Shown piece by piece: positions 1-6,954 of a DNA stretch of 9,310 bases; the stretch's first letter is position 1, and every line of letters begins with the position of its first letter. The notes beneath the pieces are model-generated. The model was given only the letters and a program-made list of their open reading frames with translations. It did not search any database and was not told the DNA's origin. The stretch is from assembly GCA_016840695.1 (NCBI GenBank), contig JAEORV010000033.1, positions 1 to 9,310 of the forward strand, in the 5' to 3' direction. The DNA is from Promethearchaeota archaeon (GTDB lineage: Archaea; Asgardarchaeota; Lokiarchaeia; Sigyniarchaeales; SOKP01). The position numbers were made by a program, and so were the translations under genes.

Positions 1-6
1 TATTTA

Positions 7-81
7 AAATTGAGCTAGTAAATGGATTATAGATAATATGGAAGTGATATCTTTTGTGAAAATTATCTATATTCTCAATTT
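7..81. repeat. Interrupted inverted repeat downstream of the small membrane-protein gene
   Basis: Two nested pairs of perfect arms are visible: an outer 8-bp arm at 7-14 matching the reverse complement of 74-81, and an inner 10-bp arm at 28-37 matching the reverse complement of 62-71. The asymmetric interior is 13 nt on one side and 2 nt on the other, with a 24-nt apical loop at 38-61. It lies just after the extended stop codon (87-89) of the minus-strand gene. It could act as a 3' hairpin or a binding site. It lacks the T-run of a normal archaeal terminator, and the AT-rich arms may be chance. Confidence 0.35.
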
Positions 82-86
82 CTTAT

Positions 87-137
87 TCATTTATTTTCAT
101 GCCTGGACACTCTTGCTCCACATTTGAGACAAAGTGT
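87..137 (-). other. In-frame continuation after the TAA stop: second half of a zinc ribbon
   Basis: Reading on past the TAA at 138-140 in the same minus-strand frame gives TLCLKCGARVSRHENK and then TGA at 87-89. This supplies a second CxxCG knuckle. Counting the stop as one residue, the whole motif is C-x2-C-x10-C-x2-C. That is exactly the spacing of the zinc ribbon in the plus-strand membrane protein ending at 7729. The segment was therefore probably part of the protein until recently, or is reached by readthrough. A sequencing or assembly error that made the TAA is a third possibility. Without the stop the protein would have 121 residues. Confidence 0.6.
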
Positions 138-452
138 TTAATATTTAGTCATCTCATTTCCACATTGATCACAAAAATATTCACCATTATTTTTAGAATG
201 AGAAAGAGGAAAGATAGATCTTACATAAGTTAAATAAGGTTTATTTACATACGTACATAAAAGCGAAATCACCCAAACACAACACATAAGTATAAAGAGG
301 GGCATTAAAATTTGTATAATACTAATTACTGGCACATTATATCCTGCTAATATAAAACCAATAATACTAAAAAATCCTATTAACACAGCAAAACTGATTA
401 TACCTATATATGCTATAGTTTCTAGATCTTTTTGTTTATTCTTTTCGTCCAT
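138..452 (-). CDS. Small two-helix membrane protein with stop-truncated C-terminal zinc ribbon
   Basis: The 104-residue product has a charged, lysine-rich N terminus of about 11 residues and two hydrophobic segments at about 12-36 and 40-67. A short polar stretch follows, then one Cys pair (C94 and C97, in CDQCGNE) seven residues before the stop. I do not recognise a named family. A membrane anchor with a zinc ribbon facing the cytoplasm is the likely design. One Cys pair alone cannot form the usual four-ligand site; the missing pair lies in frame just beyond the TAA (see 87-137). The ATG at 452 has no Shine-Dalgarno sequence but sits about 25 nt after a TATA-like box, as expected for a leaderless mRNA. 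It is 129 bp downstream of rps7 and probably has its own promoter. It may be a recent pseudogene. Confidence 0.6.
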   Translation of the reverse strand: MDEKNKQKDLETIAYIGIISFAVLIGFFSIIGFILAGYNVPVISIIQILMPLFILMCCVWVISLLCTYVNKPYLTYVRSIFPLSHSKNNGEYFCDQCGNEMTKY

Positions 453-472
453 ACTTATGAATAGTTCTATAT

Positions 473-485
473 GATAATATAAGTG
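473..485 (-). promoter_or_regulatory. TATA-like box for the small membrane-protein gene
   Basis: On the minus strand this reads CACTTATATTATC. The TTATATTA core (475-482) lies 23-30 nt before the ATG at 452. With the usual archaeal TATA-to-start distance, transcription would begin at or next to the A of the ATG, which fits the lack of a ribosome-binding site. AT-rich surroundings make chance matches common. Confidence 0.45.
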
Positions 486-581
486 TTATGATTAAGCAAT
501 AAGTCAGTTATTATTAACTACAAATCATCTGGTTATTTAAACAGAACTTCTTATTTTTAATAAAACTGGCGAGTCACACAT

Positions 582-1196
582 CTACCTTGCCGAAACCGCA
601 ATTCTTTCGATTTCATCCTTTCTTTTTACTGCTCTAGATTCTTGGCTGTTTTTTGCTGCTAGCATTAACTCTTGAGCAATATTTTCTGCGAATAATCGAA
701 CATTTCCATGAGATCTTGCAGCAATAGCTTGTACTAAAAACTTAATTGCTAAATCTACTCTTCGTTGAGGGGCAATATCTACCGCAGAAGCGTAGGAAAT
801 TCCGCCCATAGCAATCTTAGTCGTTTCCTCGCGCGGTGCGCAGTTTAAAATTGCGTCGACTAAAATTTGGATGGGATTCTCTCCCGTATTAAGGTGCATT
901 AAAGTAAAAGCATCTTTAAGTGTTTTGATCAATTTACTTTTCTTACCCGTTTGGTAGGAACTTTTTCTTCCTTTAATCTTGCTCCCGATAAATCCGGGTG
1001 CAAGCATTCTATTGATAAGTTTTTCAATGACAGATATATTCGATTTCCAGAAACGCCTGTGTTCGTGACGACCACAACTGTGAGGTACAATAATGGGTTT
1101 TAGATTAATGTAATTTTCTAACGTGAAATCGTTAATCTTAACATCAGTAAAAGGATAAGTGTTAAAGAGTTTTATCTCGCTCTTAGTCTTGCTCAT
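582..1196 (-). CDS. rps7: 30S ribosomal protein uS7
   Basis: The 204-residue protein is uS7, the small-subunit head protein that binds the 3' domain of 16S rRNA near the mRNA exit/E site and nucleates head assembly. Family marks are the GENPIQILVDAI block (105-116), the SYASAVDIAPQRRVDLA block (about 134-150), the AIAARSHG stretch and a basic C-terminal helix ending KRKDEIERIAVSAR. It has the archaeal-type N-terminal extension of roughly 45 residues and a normal archaeal length. The ATG is set by a clear GAGGT Shine-Dalgarno sequence 7 nt upstream that overlaps the stop codon of rps12, so the two genes are closely coupled. In many archaea elongation factor EF-2 follows; here the next gene is an unrelated membrane protein. 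The stop is TAG. Confidence 0.97.
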   Translation of the reverse strand: MSKTKSEIKLFNTYPFTDVKINDFTLENYINLKPIIVPHSCGRHEHRRFWKSNISVIEKLINRMLAPGFIGSKIKGRKSSYQTGKKSKLIKTLKDAFTLMHLNTGENPIQILVDAILNCAPREETTKIAMGGISYASAVDIAPQRRVDLAIKFLVQAIAARSHGNVRLFAENIAQELMLAAKNSQESRAVKRKDEIERIAVSAR

Positions 1197-1201
1197 GATA
1201 T

Positions 1202-1636
1202 TTACCTCAATGGTTTTTCTTTCTTTCCGTATAATAACGCTTCTAAGCTTACCCCGTTAACTTGAACTACTTTCCACCGAACTCCTGGAAGATCACCGAT
1301 AGCACGTCCTTTTGCTCCACCAATACCCTCAACGATGACACGGTCGTGTTCATCTATGAAGTTGAGAGCGCCATCCCCTGGAAGAAATGCCGTAATAGCT
1401 TTTCCATTTTTCTTAAGTTGTACTCGCACGCATTTACGGATTGCCGAATTGGGTTGTTTACTTTCTCGTCCAACCTTTTGTAGCACGATTCCTAAAGCTT
1501 GAGGTGCTCCTTCAAGAGGATCTGCCTTTTTCTTGAGTTTCAGCTTCTTACGTTTGTATTCTGTTTTAGACCATCTATATTTCTTTCGATTAGCCTTGAG
1601 TGCTCTTGCAGCGTACAATCCTTTCGGTTTTCCCAT
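1202..1636 (-). CDS. rps12: 30S ribosomal protein uS12
   Basis: The 144-residue protein is uS12, which lies at the decoding centre and monitors codon-anticodon pairing. Visible marks are the N-terminal [12 protein letters not shown] block of archaeal and eukaryotic uS12, the basic stretch at 17-37, [14 protein letters not shown] (43-56), [13 protein letters not shown] (62-74), the [17 protein letters not shown] region, and [21 protein letters not shown] (about 114-134) with the tail GKKEKPLR. The frame is open 57 bases further upstream to an ATG at 1693. That hydrophobic extension does not resemble uS12 and would exceed the family length, so I chose the ATG at 1636. No strong Shine-Dalgarno precedes it. 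A T-rich tract separates it from nusA, so it may start its own transcript with rps7. Confidence 0.96.
   Translation of the reverse strand: MGKPKGLYAARALKANRKKYRWSKTEYKRKKLKLKKKADPLEGAPQALGIVLQKVGRESKQPNSAIRKCVRVQLKKNGKAITAFLPGDGALNFIDEHDRVIVEGIGGAKGRAIGDLPGVRWKVVQVNGVSLEALLYGKKEKPLR
1204..1208 (-). promoter_or_regulatory. Shine-Dalgarno of rps7 overlapping the rps12 stop
   Basis: The minus strand reads TTGAGGTAAATATC and then the ATG of rps7. GAGGT shares a base with the TAA stop of rps12 (1202-1204) and lies 7 nt from the start. Ribosomes finishing uS12 therefore sit on the uS7 initiation site, which suggests translational coupling. Confidence 0.8.
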
Positions 1637-1720
1637 TGTTGTTTGAATCCAAATAATCGTTAAAAACTTAATGTAATACATTAAATAATACATCTTTGAA
1701 CTTAAAATTTGTGAATATGT

Positions 1721-1754
1721 AAAAATAAGATGAGAATAAAAATCTCAAAAAAAA
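1721..1754 (-). terminator. T-rich terminator-like tract between nusA and rps12
   Basis: Read on the minus strand, seven bases after the nusA stop there is a run of eight T (1747-1754), then five T (1738-1742) and another five T (1721-1725). A small 5-bp stem (1731-1735 with 1743-1747) overlaps this. Oligo-T tracts are the intrinsic termination signal of archaeal RNA polymerase. This could end the rpo1N-nusA transcript or attenuate it ahead of rps12-rps7. AT-richness is the main reason for caution. Confidence 0.55.
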
Positions 1755-1761
1755 GCCATTA

Positions 1762-2244
1762 TTACCCACGCGTGTTGATTATGACATTATCCACGTCGTA
1801 ATGGCGAATAACAAGCGTTTTAATTTTTCGTATCATGCTTCCATCTTTACCAATGGCTTTTCCCCTATCTTGTGGGTTAACGGAGATGATAACGGTTTTT
1901 TTTTCGTTCTTATTTTCTTTTATGTCAATGCCCTGAACTTTTATAGAATTTTTTGAAGTATTTAAAATGAAATGAATAAATTGATTAAGATCTTCAGAAA
2001 ATGGGATGACGTCAATTTTTTTTTGGAGTTTTGACATTAAATCCTTCACGTGTTCGCCAGCTTTACCGATTGCCTTTCCGACATCCTCTTTTTTAACTAG
2101 AAAAATGATGACTTGTCTACTTTCGTCCATTGACTCCGGATTTTGAAAAATCAAGCAGTCTTTTATAATTGCCCCAGAAATGTTATTAAATAAAGACATT
2201 AATTCCATTGCTTTCCGGTCAATTTTGACTTTCTTTTTTAGCAT
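1762..2244 (-). CDS. nusA: Archaeal NusA-type transcription factor, two KH domains
   Basis: The 160-residue protein is the short archaeal NusA. It has only the two KH RNA-binding domains and lacks the N-terminal polymerase-binding and S1 domains of bacterial NusA. Both KH loops are intact: GKAIGKAG at about 56-63 and GKAIGKDG at about 128-135. The N-terminal part (KIDRKAMELMSLFNNISG) and the C-terminal RHYDVDNVII segment match the family pattern. It is thought to bind nascent RNA and affect elongation or termination; the archaeal role is poorly defined. It starts at an ATG 18 bp after the rpl30e stop without a clear Shine-Dalgarno sequence. Its position between rpl30e and rps12 is the standard archaeal order. 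Confidence 0.92.
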   Translation of the reverse strand: MLKKKVKIDRKAMELMSLFNNISGAIIKDCLIFQNPESMDESRQVIIFLVKKEDVGKAIGKAGEHVKDLMSKLQKKIDVIPFSEDLNQFIHFILNTSKNSIKVQGIDIKENKNEKKTVIISVNPQDRGKAIGKDGSMIRKIKTLVIRHYDVDNVIINTRG

Positions 2245-2262
2245 TTAAACTTTCAGCTAGTA

Positions 2263-2637
2263 TTAATTTTGTTTGGTTTTTAATGATAGTAAGTCCGAGT
2301 CTCCAGGGTCTATTACACCAATAACAGAAATCCAATATGGTTTAGCGCATGCTAATCCTAATTCGTGAGAAGAGCCCTTGTACTTGTGAAAGAACAGTTT
2401 ATTTCCCATTACTTCGTTATAATAATTCAGTTGGCTTTCCAATTCTTTTGGACAATTATTAGCAAGTATTAACATTTTAAATGCATCTTTTCGTATTTCT
2501 TTTAGTACAGTATTCTTTCCATAGACAATTTTGCCCGTTTTATAAGCTACCTTGATGTTCGTATTAATGTCGAACTCTTTTTGCTTTTTTCTCGTTAGAT
2601 CAATAGAGTCCGCGATGCTTTGCTTTTTCCTTGCCAT
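2263..2637 (-). CDS. rpl30e: Ribosomal protein eL30 (L30e)
   Basis: The 124-residue product belongs to the L7Ae/L30e RNA-binding superfamily, which recognises kink-turn RNA. Marks are the TGKIVYGKNTVLKEIRK segment (34-50), MLILANNCPKELESQLNYY (55-73), and KGSSHELGLACAKPYWISV (87-105) leading to the IDPGDSDLL end. A basic extension of about 20 residues precedes the domain, slightly longer than usual. The open frame reaches a TTG at 2649. I prefer the ATG at 2637 (MARKKQ), because the extra four residues add nothing and the ATG lies 25 nt from a TATA-like box. No Shine-Dalgarno is present. Its place between rpo1C and nusA is the conserved archaeal arrangement. Confidence 0.93.
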   Translation of the reverse strand: MARKKQSIADSIDLTRKKQKEFDINTNIKVAYKTGKIVYGKNTVLKEIRKDAFKMLILANNCPKELESQLNYYNEVMGNKLFFHKYKGSSHELGLACAKPYWISVIGVIDPGDSDLLSLKTKQN

Positions 2638-2655
2638 TTTTTTCAGCAATTTATG

Positions 2656-2672
2656 TATAAAATATAATTAAT
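2656..2672 (-). promoter_or_regulatory. Possible internal TATA box upstream of rpl30e
   Basis: The minus strand carries ATTAATTATATTTTATA here. Its centre is about 25 nt from the rpl30e ATG, in the longest gap (79 bp) between rpo1C and nusA. This geometry fits a leaderless internal transcript that could raise eL30/NusA expression independently of the polymerase genes. It is only a pattern match in AT-rich DNA. Confidence 0.35.
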
Positions 2673-2716
2673 CGATAATTTTGAATATGTACGAAGGTTT
2701 AAATTTTTTATGATAT

Positions 2717-3919
2717 TTAGGAGCTATTTCTTCTTTCATTTAATATTTTTAGATTTTCATCAAGATCAAACATAACCTGGACAGATCCAGTCCCAATTTT
2801 GGCAACTTGCCCTATAATCACGTTTTCGGGGATCCCTAATAACCGTTCTTCTTCTCCGTACAGTCCAGCGTCAAGTAATTGATTAACAGTGACTTCAAAC
2901 GCCGCGCGAGCAAATACGCTTGATTTTGATCCCGATATGCCGTGCCTTCCGATGGATTGAATTGTTCCTGAATGACACATTAAATCTGAGAGGATTAACA
3001 AGTGTCGAAGGTCAACATCAAGTCCTTGTTGCTCGAGTACTTTTTGCGCTTCATAAATTATCATATTTCGAGCAGCTTCAATACCAAATAACTTTTCAAT
3101 CTCGTGAATGTGATTTGATATCGTTCTTGAACTATCCACGCCGTCAATTTGAACTACACCCTGCATATTTGTACCCTCGGTTTTTATTACCCATTCCTTA
3201 TTATCATCAACAGGGGTTAACAAACCTCTCTTAATTCCACGAATCCCTTTTACTACCTTTTTTAAGATTTTCTCTCTAAGTTTTTGCATGCTTTGGAGGT
3301 CTTCGATTCCAGGATCAATGATTATTGAATTGCCTTCCCGTTTAATCGTCCCTTTTTTCTTATACCTCTTCAAGACTTCAGGAATTTCATCAATATCAAT
3401 TCCTTTTCTTTCGCATATTTCCGGAATTAAGTTAATAACAATATTCCAATTTACGAAATCCAAGTCCACGTCATGAGTGATTTGTTCGATTCTAATTTGT
3501 TCTATGCGATTGTGTACTTTAATTGCTTCTTCTTCAGTTTTACGGTAATCTTCATCTAGATAAATCTCCATCATTGGTGTTGAAGGGAAGCGCCTTGCAT
3601 CAACAATTTCAATTAATCGAGGAAGTCCTTGAGTGACTGAAAATTCTTCTACACCCGCATAATGAAAAGTTCTTAAAGTCATCTGCGTGCCTGGTTCTCC
3701 TATTGATTGAGCCGCAATAGTACCACATGGTTCTCCTGGTTCTTCCATTGCGTTATAAAAATTCACGTAAATCTTGTTTAAAAAGTATTCCAATTGTTCT
3801 GCTTCCAAATTCTCGTCTTTAATCTTCTCGTAAATCTTATCTATTAAATCTTCTGGAATTCCGTCGTCTTTTAATTCTTCAACTCGTTGTTTCAATACGG
3901 TTGGGGTGACTTTAACCAT
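2717..3919 (-). CDS. rpo1C: DNA-directed RNA polymerase subunit Rpo1C (A'')
   Basis: The 400-residue protein is the C-terminal part of the largest RNA polymerase subunit, separate in most archaea. It provides the end of the catalytic core, including the trigger loop, and pairs with Rpo1N. Visible are the [20 protein letters not shown] block (62-81), TLRTFHYAG (81-89, trigger loop region), [18 protein letters not shown] (98-115), and the C-terminal [23 protein letters not shown] and [13 protein letters not shown] blocks. There is no heptad CTD and the length is normal. The frame extends to a TTG at 3934, but that codon lies inside the Shine-Dalgarno sequence. The ATG at 3919, 8 nt after GAGGA, is the better start. 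It begins 36 bp after the rpo1N stop, in the same transcript. Confidence 0.96.
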   Translation of the reverse strand: MVKVTPTVLKQRVEELKDDGIPEDLIDKIYEKIKDENLEAEQLEYFLNKIYVNFYNAMEEPGEPCGTIAAQSIGEPGTQMTLRTFHYAGVEEFSVTQGLPRLIEIVDARRFPSTPMMEIYLDEDYRKTEEEAIKVHNRIEQIRIEQITHDVDLDFVNWNIVINLIPEICERKGIDIDEIPEVLKRYKKKGTIKREGNSIIIDPGIEDLQSMQKLREKILKKVVKGIRGIKRGLLTPVDDNKEWVIKTEGTNMQGVVQIDGVDSSRTISNHIHEIEKLFGIEAARNMIIYEAQKVLEQQGLDVDLRHLLILSDLMCHSGTIQSIGRHGISGSKSSVFARAAFEVTVNQLLDAGLYGEEERLLGIPENVIIGQVAKIGTGSVQVMFDLDENLKILNERRNSS

Positions 3920-3927
3920 TTTCTTTA

Positions 3928-3932
3928 TCCTC
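3928..3932 (-). promoter_or_regulatory. Shine-Dalgarno deciding the rpo1C start
   Basis: The minus strand reads TTGAGGATAAAGAAA and then ATG at 3919. GAGGA is 8 nt from that ATG. The in-frame TTG at 3934 overlaps this motif and therefore is unlikely to be the start. Confidence 0.75.
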
Positions 3933-3955
3933 AATTCATATATTAGTTATCATTT

Positions 3956-6910
3956 TTATTTATCAGCTTTCCATTCAATATACCCTTTAGTTTTCTTACC
4001 TCGCCATATAGCATTCTTGCCTGTTTCATCAATGTATTGTTGTTGTAGAGCTTCTTCGTCGCTCAGCTTGGCATCCTCTTTAGGAGGTTCTTCCTTTTCT
4101 TCCTTTGCGGGTTTTATCTTAGCTGCAGTCTTCTTTGTAGCGGGTTTTTTTGCAGGAGCTTTTTTCTTTGCAGGTTCTTTCTTGGTTTTTGTTTCTTCTT
4201 TTAGTTCCTTTCGAATATTATCAACATTTAATGATTTAGCTTTCAGGAGTAAAACATCTAAGTTCACAGCTTTACCGTGATCTGTGTGCATGACATCTAT
4301 ACCATCGTCTCCAAATTTGAATTGGATGATATTTTTATCAGAATTTCTCACAGTTCCATCATTTTCAATTACCATATCTTGTAATGCGTTTACTAACCTT
4401 CGTTGCATGTATCCACTCGTAGATGTTCTCACAGCAGTATCAACCAATCCTTCACGGCCTCCCATGGCATGGAAGAAAAATTCTGCTGGTTTTAATCCGT
4501 TTCGATATGACGATTCAACAAATCCTCTTGCTTTAGGGGAAAGGTCGTTTTCCTTGAAATGTGGAAGCGTTCTTGAACTGTATCCTCTATTGATTCTTTC
4601 TCCTCTAATTGCTTGTTGCCCTACTACAGCTGACATTTGACCTAAGTTTAGAATATTACCTCGAGCGCCAGATTTCGTCATAATTACCGAATGAGCTTTA
4701 TCTCCAATAAAAAACGCCGCAGTTTCTTCCGCTTCTTTTCTTGCTTCTGCTAAACCTTGCCTTAATCTTAATTCCAAAGTTTCCCTCATTGATCGTCCAG
4801 GAGCTCGTTTTAAAATCGTCGTATCGTCTTCATAGAAGGCTTGTATCAACACTTCGGCTTCTTCATCTGCTTTATGTAATATGTTTTGTATCGCTTCAAA
4901 CGCTTCGCCTTTCACAAATACCTCGTCTAATCCCATGGTCATTCCATTCTGACGAATCACGTAAAGGAGCATTTTAGTGGCATCGTCTAAAAATTGTCTT
5001 CCCCTTGCGTTACCGTGATCTTTAATGATTCTTTGCAAGATGCTGTTAGATTGCATCGCACCAAAAGAATTCTCGTCAATCGTTCCGGTCTTTAATTCAC
5101 CGTTTACGATCGTGACGTATGCATCGTATTCGCATTCTTCCTCTTTACAAACCTCGCATCTTTTACAAAACTTTGATTTTACTTTGATGTTTAAATCCTC
5201 AGGGAAGAGCGTGCTAAAAATTTGCTTTCCTGAGTACATTGGTTCAGGTTCTGTTATTACAGGTTTTAATTGTTCTAATCTAAAATTAGGATTGTCTATA
5301 TAGATACCTCCTATGTACAACAGTTTCAAGGTATCTTTTTTATTATAGAGCGATTCTTTACTGGTAAATTGAAATACGCTGGATATGAAATCTTGAATTC
5401 CCCCTAGTATTGGTCCACCAAATCGGGGAGATAAGATGTGATTTTGAACTTTTAGCAAAAGTTCTGCCTCAGTTCTCGCCTCTTCGCTTTGAGGCACATG
5501 TAAATTCATTTCATCGCCGTCAAAATCGGCGTTATATGGTGGACATACGGTTAAATTTAATCTAAATGTCCGTCCATCCATTATTTTGACTTCATGAGCC
5601 ATAATAGACATCCTGTGTAAAGATGGTTGTCGGTTAAACAATACCAAATCTCCGTTGCTTAGATGGCGTTCTACAGTAAATCCTGGCGCTAACATGTCGG
5701 CAATGATTTTTCGGTTCTTAACATAGCGAAGGTCAATCCTTCTGCGATCGTTTCTAATGATGTAGTTGGCTCCTGGGTGAATATTGGGGCCATTTATGAC
5801 TAACTGTTTCATCTCTTCAATGTTCCAATCGTTAACATTGGTTGGGATGGTAAGAATTTTCGCAATTTCTATTGGTACTCCTACCTCGTTTATGCTAATG
5901 TAAGGATTTGGAGAAATCACGCTTCTTGCCGAGAAATCTACTCTTTTTCCGCTTAAATTACTTCTAAATCTTCCTTCTTTTCCTTTTAATCTTTGAGTTA
6001 ATGTCCTCAACGCCCTGCCTGAACGATGTCTTGCAGGAGGTATTCCAGACACTTGATTATCAAAATAAGTCGTGATATGATATTGTAATAATTCCCATAA
6101 ATCTTCAACGATTAAATGAGGCGCACCAGCATCAATGTTTTCTCTCAATCGTTGATTAATACGGATAACATCTACTAATTTATGCGTTAAATCGTCTTCA
6201 GAACGAATTCCACTATCTAATGTGATAGAAGGTCTCGCACACACGGGCGGGATGGGCAAAACGGTAAAAACCACCCATTCTAATCTGGCATTTTCTGGTA
6301 GTATTCCAAGGATTCTTAGATCTGAATCAGCCATCTTCTTTAATCTTCCAATTATCTCAATTGGAGTAATTCTCTTGGACCCCCTTCCTTCTTCTTCTTC
6401 GTAAAAGGTTGTTGGCTTCTCAATAACTATTTTTTTCTTAGTAGCTCCACAATATGGACAGATTTTCGTTTTACGAGCTTTTTTAAACACGAGTTTTGTT
6501 GAATCTTCGTCTCCTTCAAAATACAAGTCTCTATGTACGAGTTGTTCCTCCTTATATTGTTCTTTTTCTTCGTCCGTTAACATTAATCTAGAGCATTCAG
6601 GACAAATAGATCTTAGTACTTTCAAGACTTTTTTCGCATATCCCACGTGAATCACGGGTCTTGCAAGTTCTATATGACCAAAATGACCCATGCAATTTGA
6701 TACAAGATTACCACAAGTTTGACACCTTTGGCCAGGTTCAATAGTACCTAATCTTTGATCCATTAAACCTGAAGGTATAGGCAATCCATCTTCATCGTAA
6801 GTATCGGCTGTAATAATCCGAGCGGCAGACATCTTTCGAATTTCGTTCGGGGATAACAAGCCAAACTTAATTTTTTCAATAAGCTTTGTACGGCTAAAAG
6901 TATAACTCAT
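3956..6910 (-). CDS. rpo1N: DNA-directed RNA polymerase subunit Rpo1N (A')
   Basis: The 984-residue protein is the N-terminal part of the largest RNA polymerase subunit and carries the catalytic magnesium site. Zinc sites in the clamp are C63/C66/C73/H76 and C103/C106 with C151/C154. The switch/rudder region contains RFRSNLSGKRVDFSARSVIS (314-333). The active-site motif NADFDGDE is intact at 460-467, and the bridge-helix region (GGREGLVDTAVRTSTSGYMQ) lies near 817-836. An additional cysteine group, C582/C585/C588/C593, sits in the funnel region. The protein is about 80-100 residues longer than I expect for A'. The surplus is a Lys/Ala/Pro/Glu-rich linker at about 905-950, followed by an ordered-looking end, GKNAIWRGKKTKGYIEWK. 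The ATG has AGAGGT 9 nt upstream. It is the first large gene of the cluster; rpo2 (B) and rpo5 (H) are not upstream. Confidence 0.97.
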   Translation of the reverse strand: MSYTFSRTKLIEKIKFGLLSPNEIRKMSAARIITADTYDEDGLPIPSGLMDQRLGTIEPGQRCQTCGNLVSNCMGHFGHIELARPVIHVGYAKKVLKVLRSICPECSRLMLTDEEKEQYKEEQLVHRDLYFEGDEDSTKLVFKKARKTKICPYCGATKKKIVIEKPTTFYEEEEGRGSKRITPIEIIGRLKKMADSDLRILGILPENARLEWVVFTVLPIPPVCARPSITLDSGIRSEDDLTHKLVDVIRINQRLRENIDAGAPHLIVEDLWELLQYHITTYFDNQVSGIPPARHRSGRALRTLTQRLKGKEGRFRSNLSGKRVDFSARSVISPNPYISINEVGVPIEIAKILTIPTNVNDWNIEEMKQLVINGPNIHPGANYIIRNDRRRIDLRYVKNRKIIADMLAPGFTVERHLSNGDLVLFNRQPSLHRMSIMAHEVKIMDGRTFRLNLTVCPPYNADFDGDEMNLHVPQSEEARTEAELLLKVQNHILSPRFGGPILGGIQDFISSVFQFTSKESLYNKKDTLKLLYIGGIYIDNPNFRLEQLKPVITEPEPMYSGKQIFSTLFPEDLNIKVKSKFCKRCEVCKEEECEYDAYVTIVNGELKTGTIDENSFGAMQSNSILQRIIKDHGNARGRQFLDDATKMLLYVIRQNGMTMGLDEVFVKGEAFEAIQNILHKADEEAEVLIQAFYEDDTTILKRAPGRSMRETLELRLRQGLAEARKEAEETAAFFIGDKAHSVIMTKSGARGNILNLGQMSAVVGQQAIRGERINRGYSSRTLPHFKENDLSPKARGFVESSYRNGLKPAEFFFHAMGGREGLVDTAVRTSTSGYMQRRLVNALQDMVIENDGTVRNSDKNIIQFKFGDDGIDVMHTDHGKAVNLDVLLLKAKSLNVDNIRKELKEETKTKKEPAKKKAPAKKPATKKTAAKIKPAKEEKEEPPKEDAKLSDEEALQQQYIDETGKNAIWRGKKTKGYIEWKADK
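4061..4198 (-). other. Low-complexity basic linker in the Rpo1N C-terminal region
   Basis: Codons 905-950 encode a stretch dominated by Lys, Ala, Pro and Glu, with AKK/PAK-type repeats such as KKKAPAKKPATKKTAAK, turning acidic at its end (KEEKEEPPKED). It resembles the disordered tails of histone H1-like or other nucleic-acid-binding proteins. It connects the conserved A' body to the last 30 or so residues. It is probably disordered and may contact nucleic acid; that role is inference. Confidence 0.7.
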
Positions 6911-6954
6911 GTCATAAAGACCTCTGTAATATTAATGAAATTAACATTATTCAT
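6907..6954 (-). CDS. Possible 15-residue leader ORF overlapping the rpo1N start
   Basis: An ATG at 6954 opens a 15-codon frame (MNNVNFINITEVFMT). Its TGA stop overlaps the rpo1N ATG in the sequence ATGA (6907-6910), the 4-nt overlap typical of translationally coupled genes. A second AGAGGT (6966-6971) lies 11 nt upstream of its ATG. The peptide has no recognisable motif. It could be a regulatory leader whose translation feeds ribosomes to rpo1N. In AT-rich DNA a frame this short can easily arise by chance, so the case rests on the overlap and the Shine-Dalgarno-like site. Confidence 0.3.
   Translation of the reverse strand: MNNVNFINITEVFMT
6920..6925 (-). promoter_or_regulatory. Shine-Dalgarno of rpo1N
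   Basis: AGAGGT on the minus strand lies 9 nt before the rpo1N ATG at 6910 and supports that start. It falls inside the possible leader ORF 6907-6954. Confidence 0.75.

Noticed and set aside
453..581. Terminator or small gene between rps7 and the membrane-protein gene
   Set aside because: No T run longer than four bases on the minus strand and no credible ORF; only the TATA-like box near 475-482 stands out.
1637..1693. Upstream extension of uS12 to the ATG at 1693
   Set aside because: The 19 added residues are hydrophobic, unlike any uS12 N terminus, while the ATG at 1636 gives the normal family start and length.
2638..2649. TTG start for rpl30e
   Set aside because: It adds only MLKK without a ribosome-binding site; the ATG at 2637 fits the promoter spacing and the family.
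3920..3934. TTG start for rpo1C
   Set aside because: The TTG overlaps the Shine-Dalgarno GAGGA, which serves the ATG at 3919.
3919..3958. A frameshift or break splitting the largest RNA polymerase subunit
   Set aside because: The split into Rpo1N and Rpo1C is the normal archaeal arrangement, with proper stop, Shine-Dalgarno and start signals.
3906..4280. Plus-strand open frames opposite rpo1N and rpo1C, such as 2920-3234, 3906-4280, 4284-4640 and 4741-5303
   Set aside because: They lie antisense to strongly conserved polymerase coding sequence, have no family features and no start signals, and the Ser/Phe/Ala-rich translation at 3906-4280 mirrors the Lys-rich linker.
5400..5640. Intein in Rpo1N near the active site
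   Set aside because: The NADFDGDE region and its flanks read continuously with no insertion.
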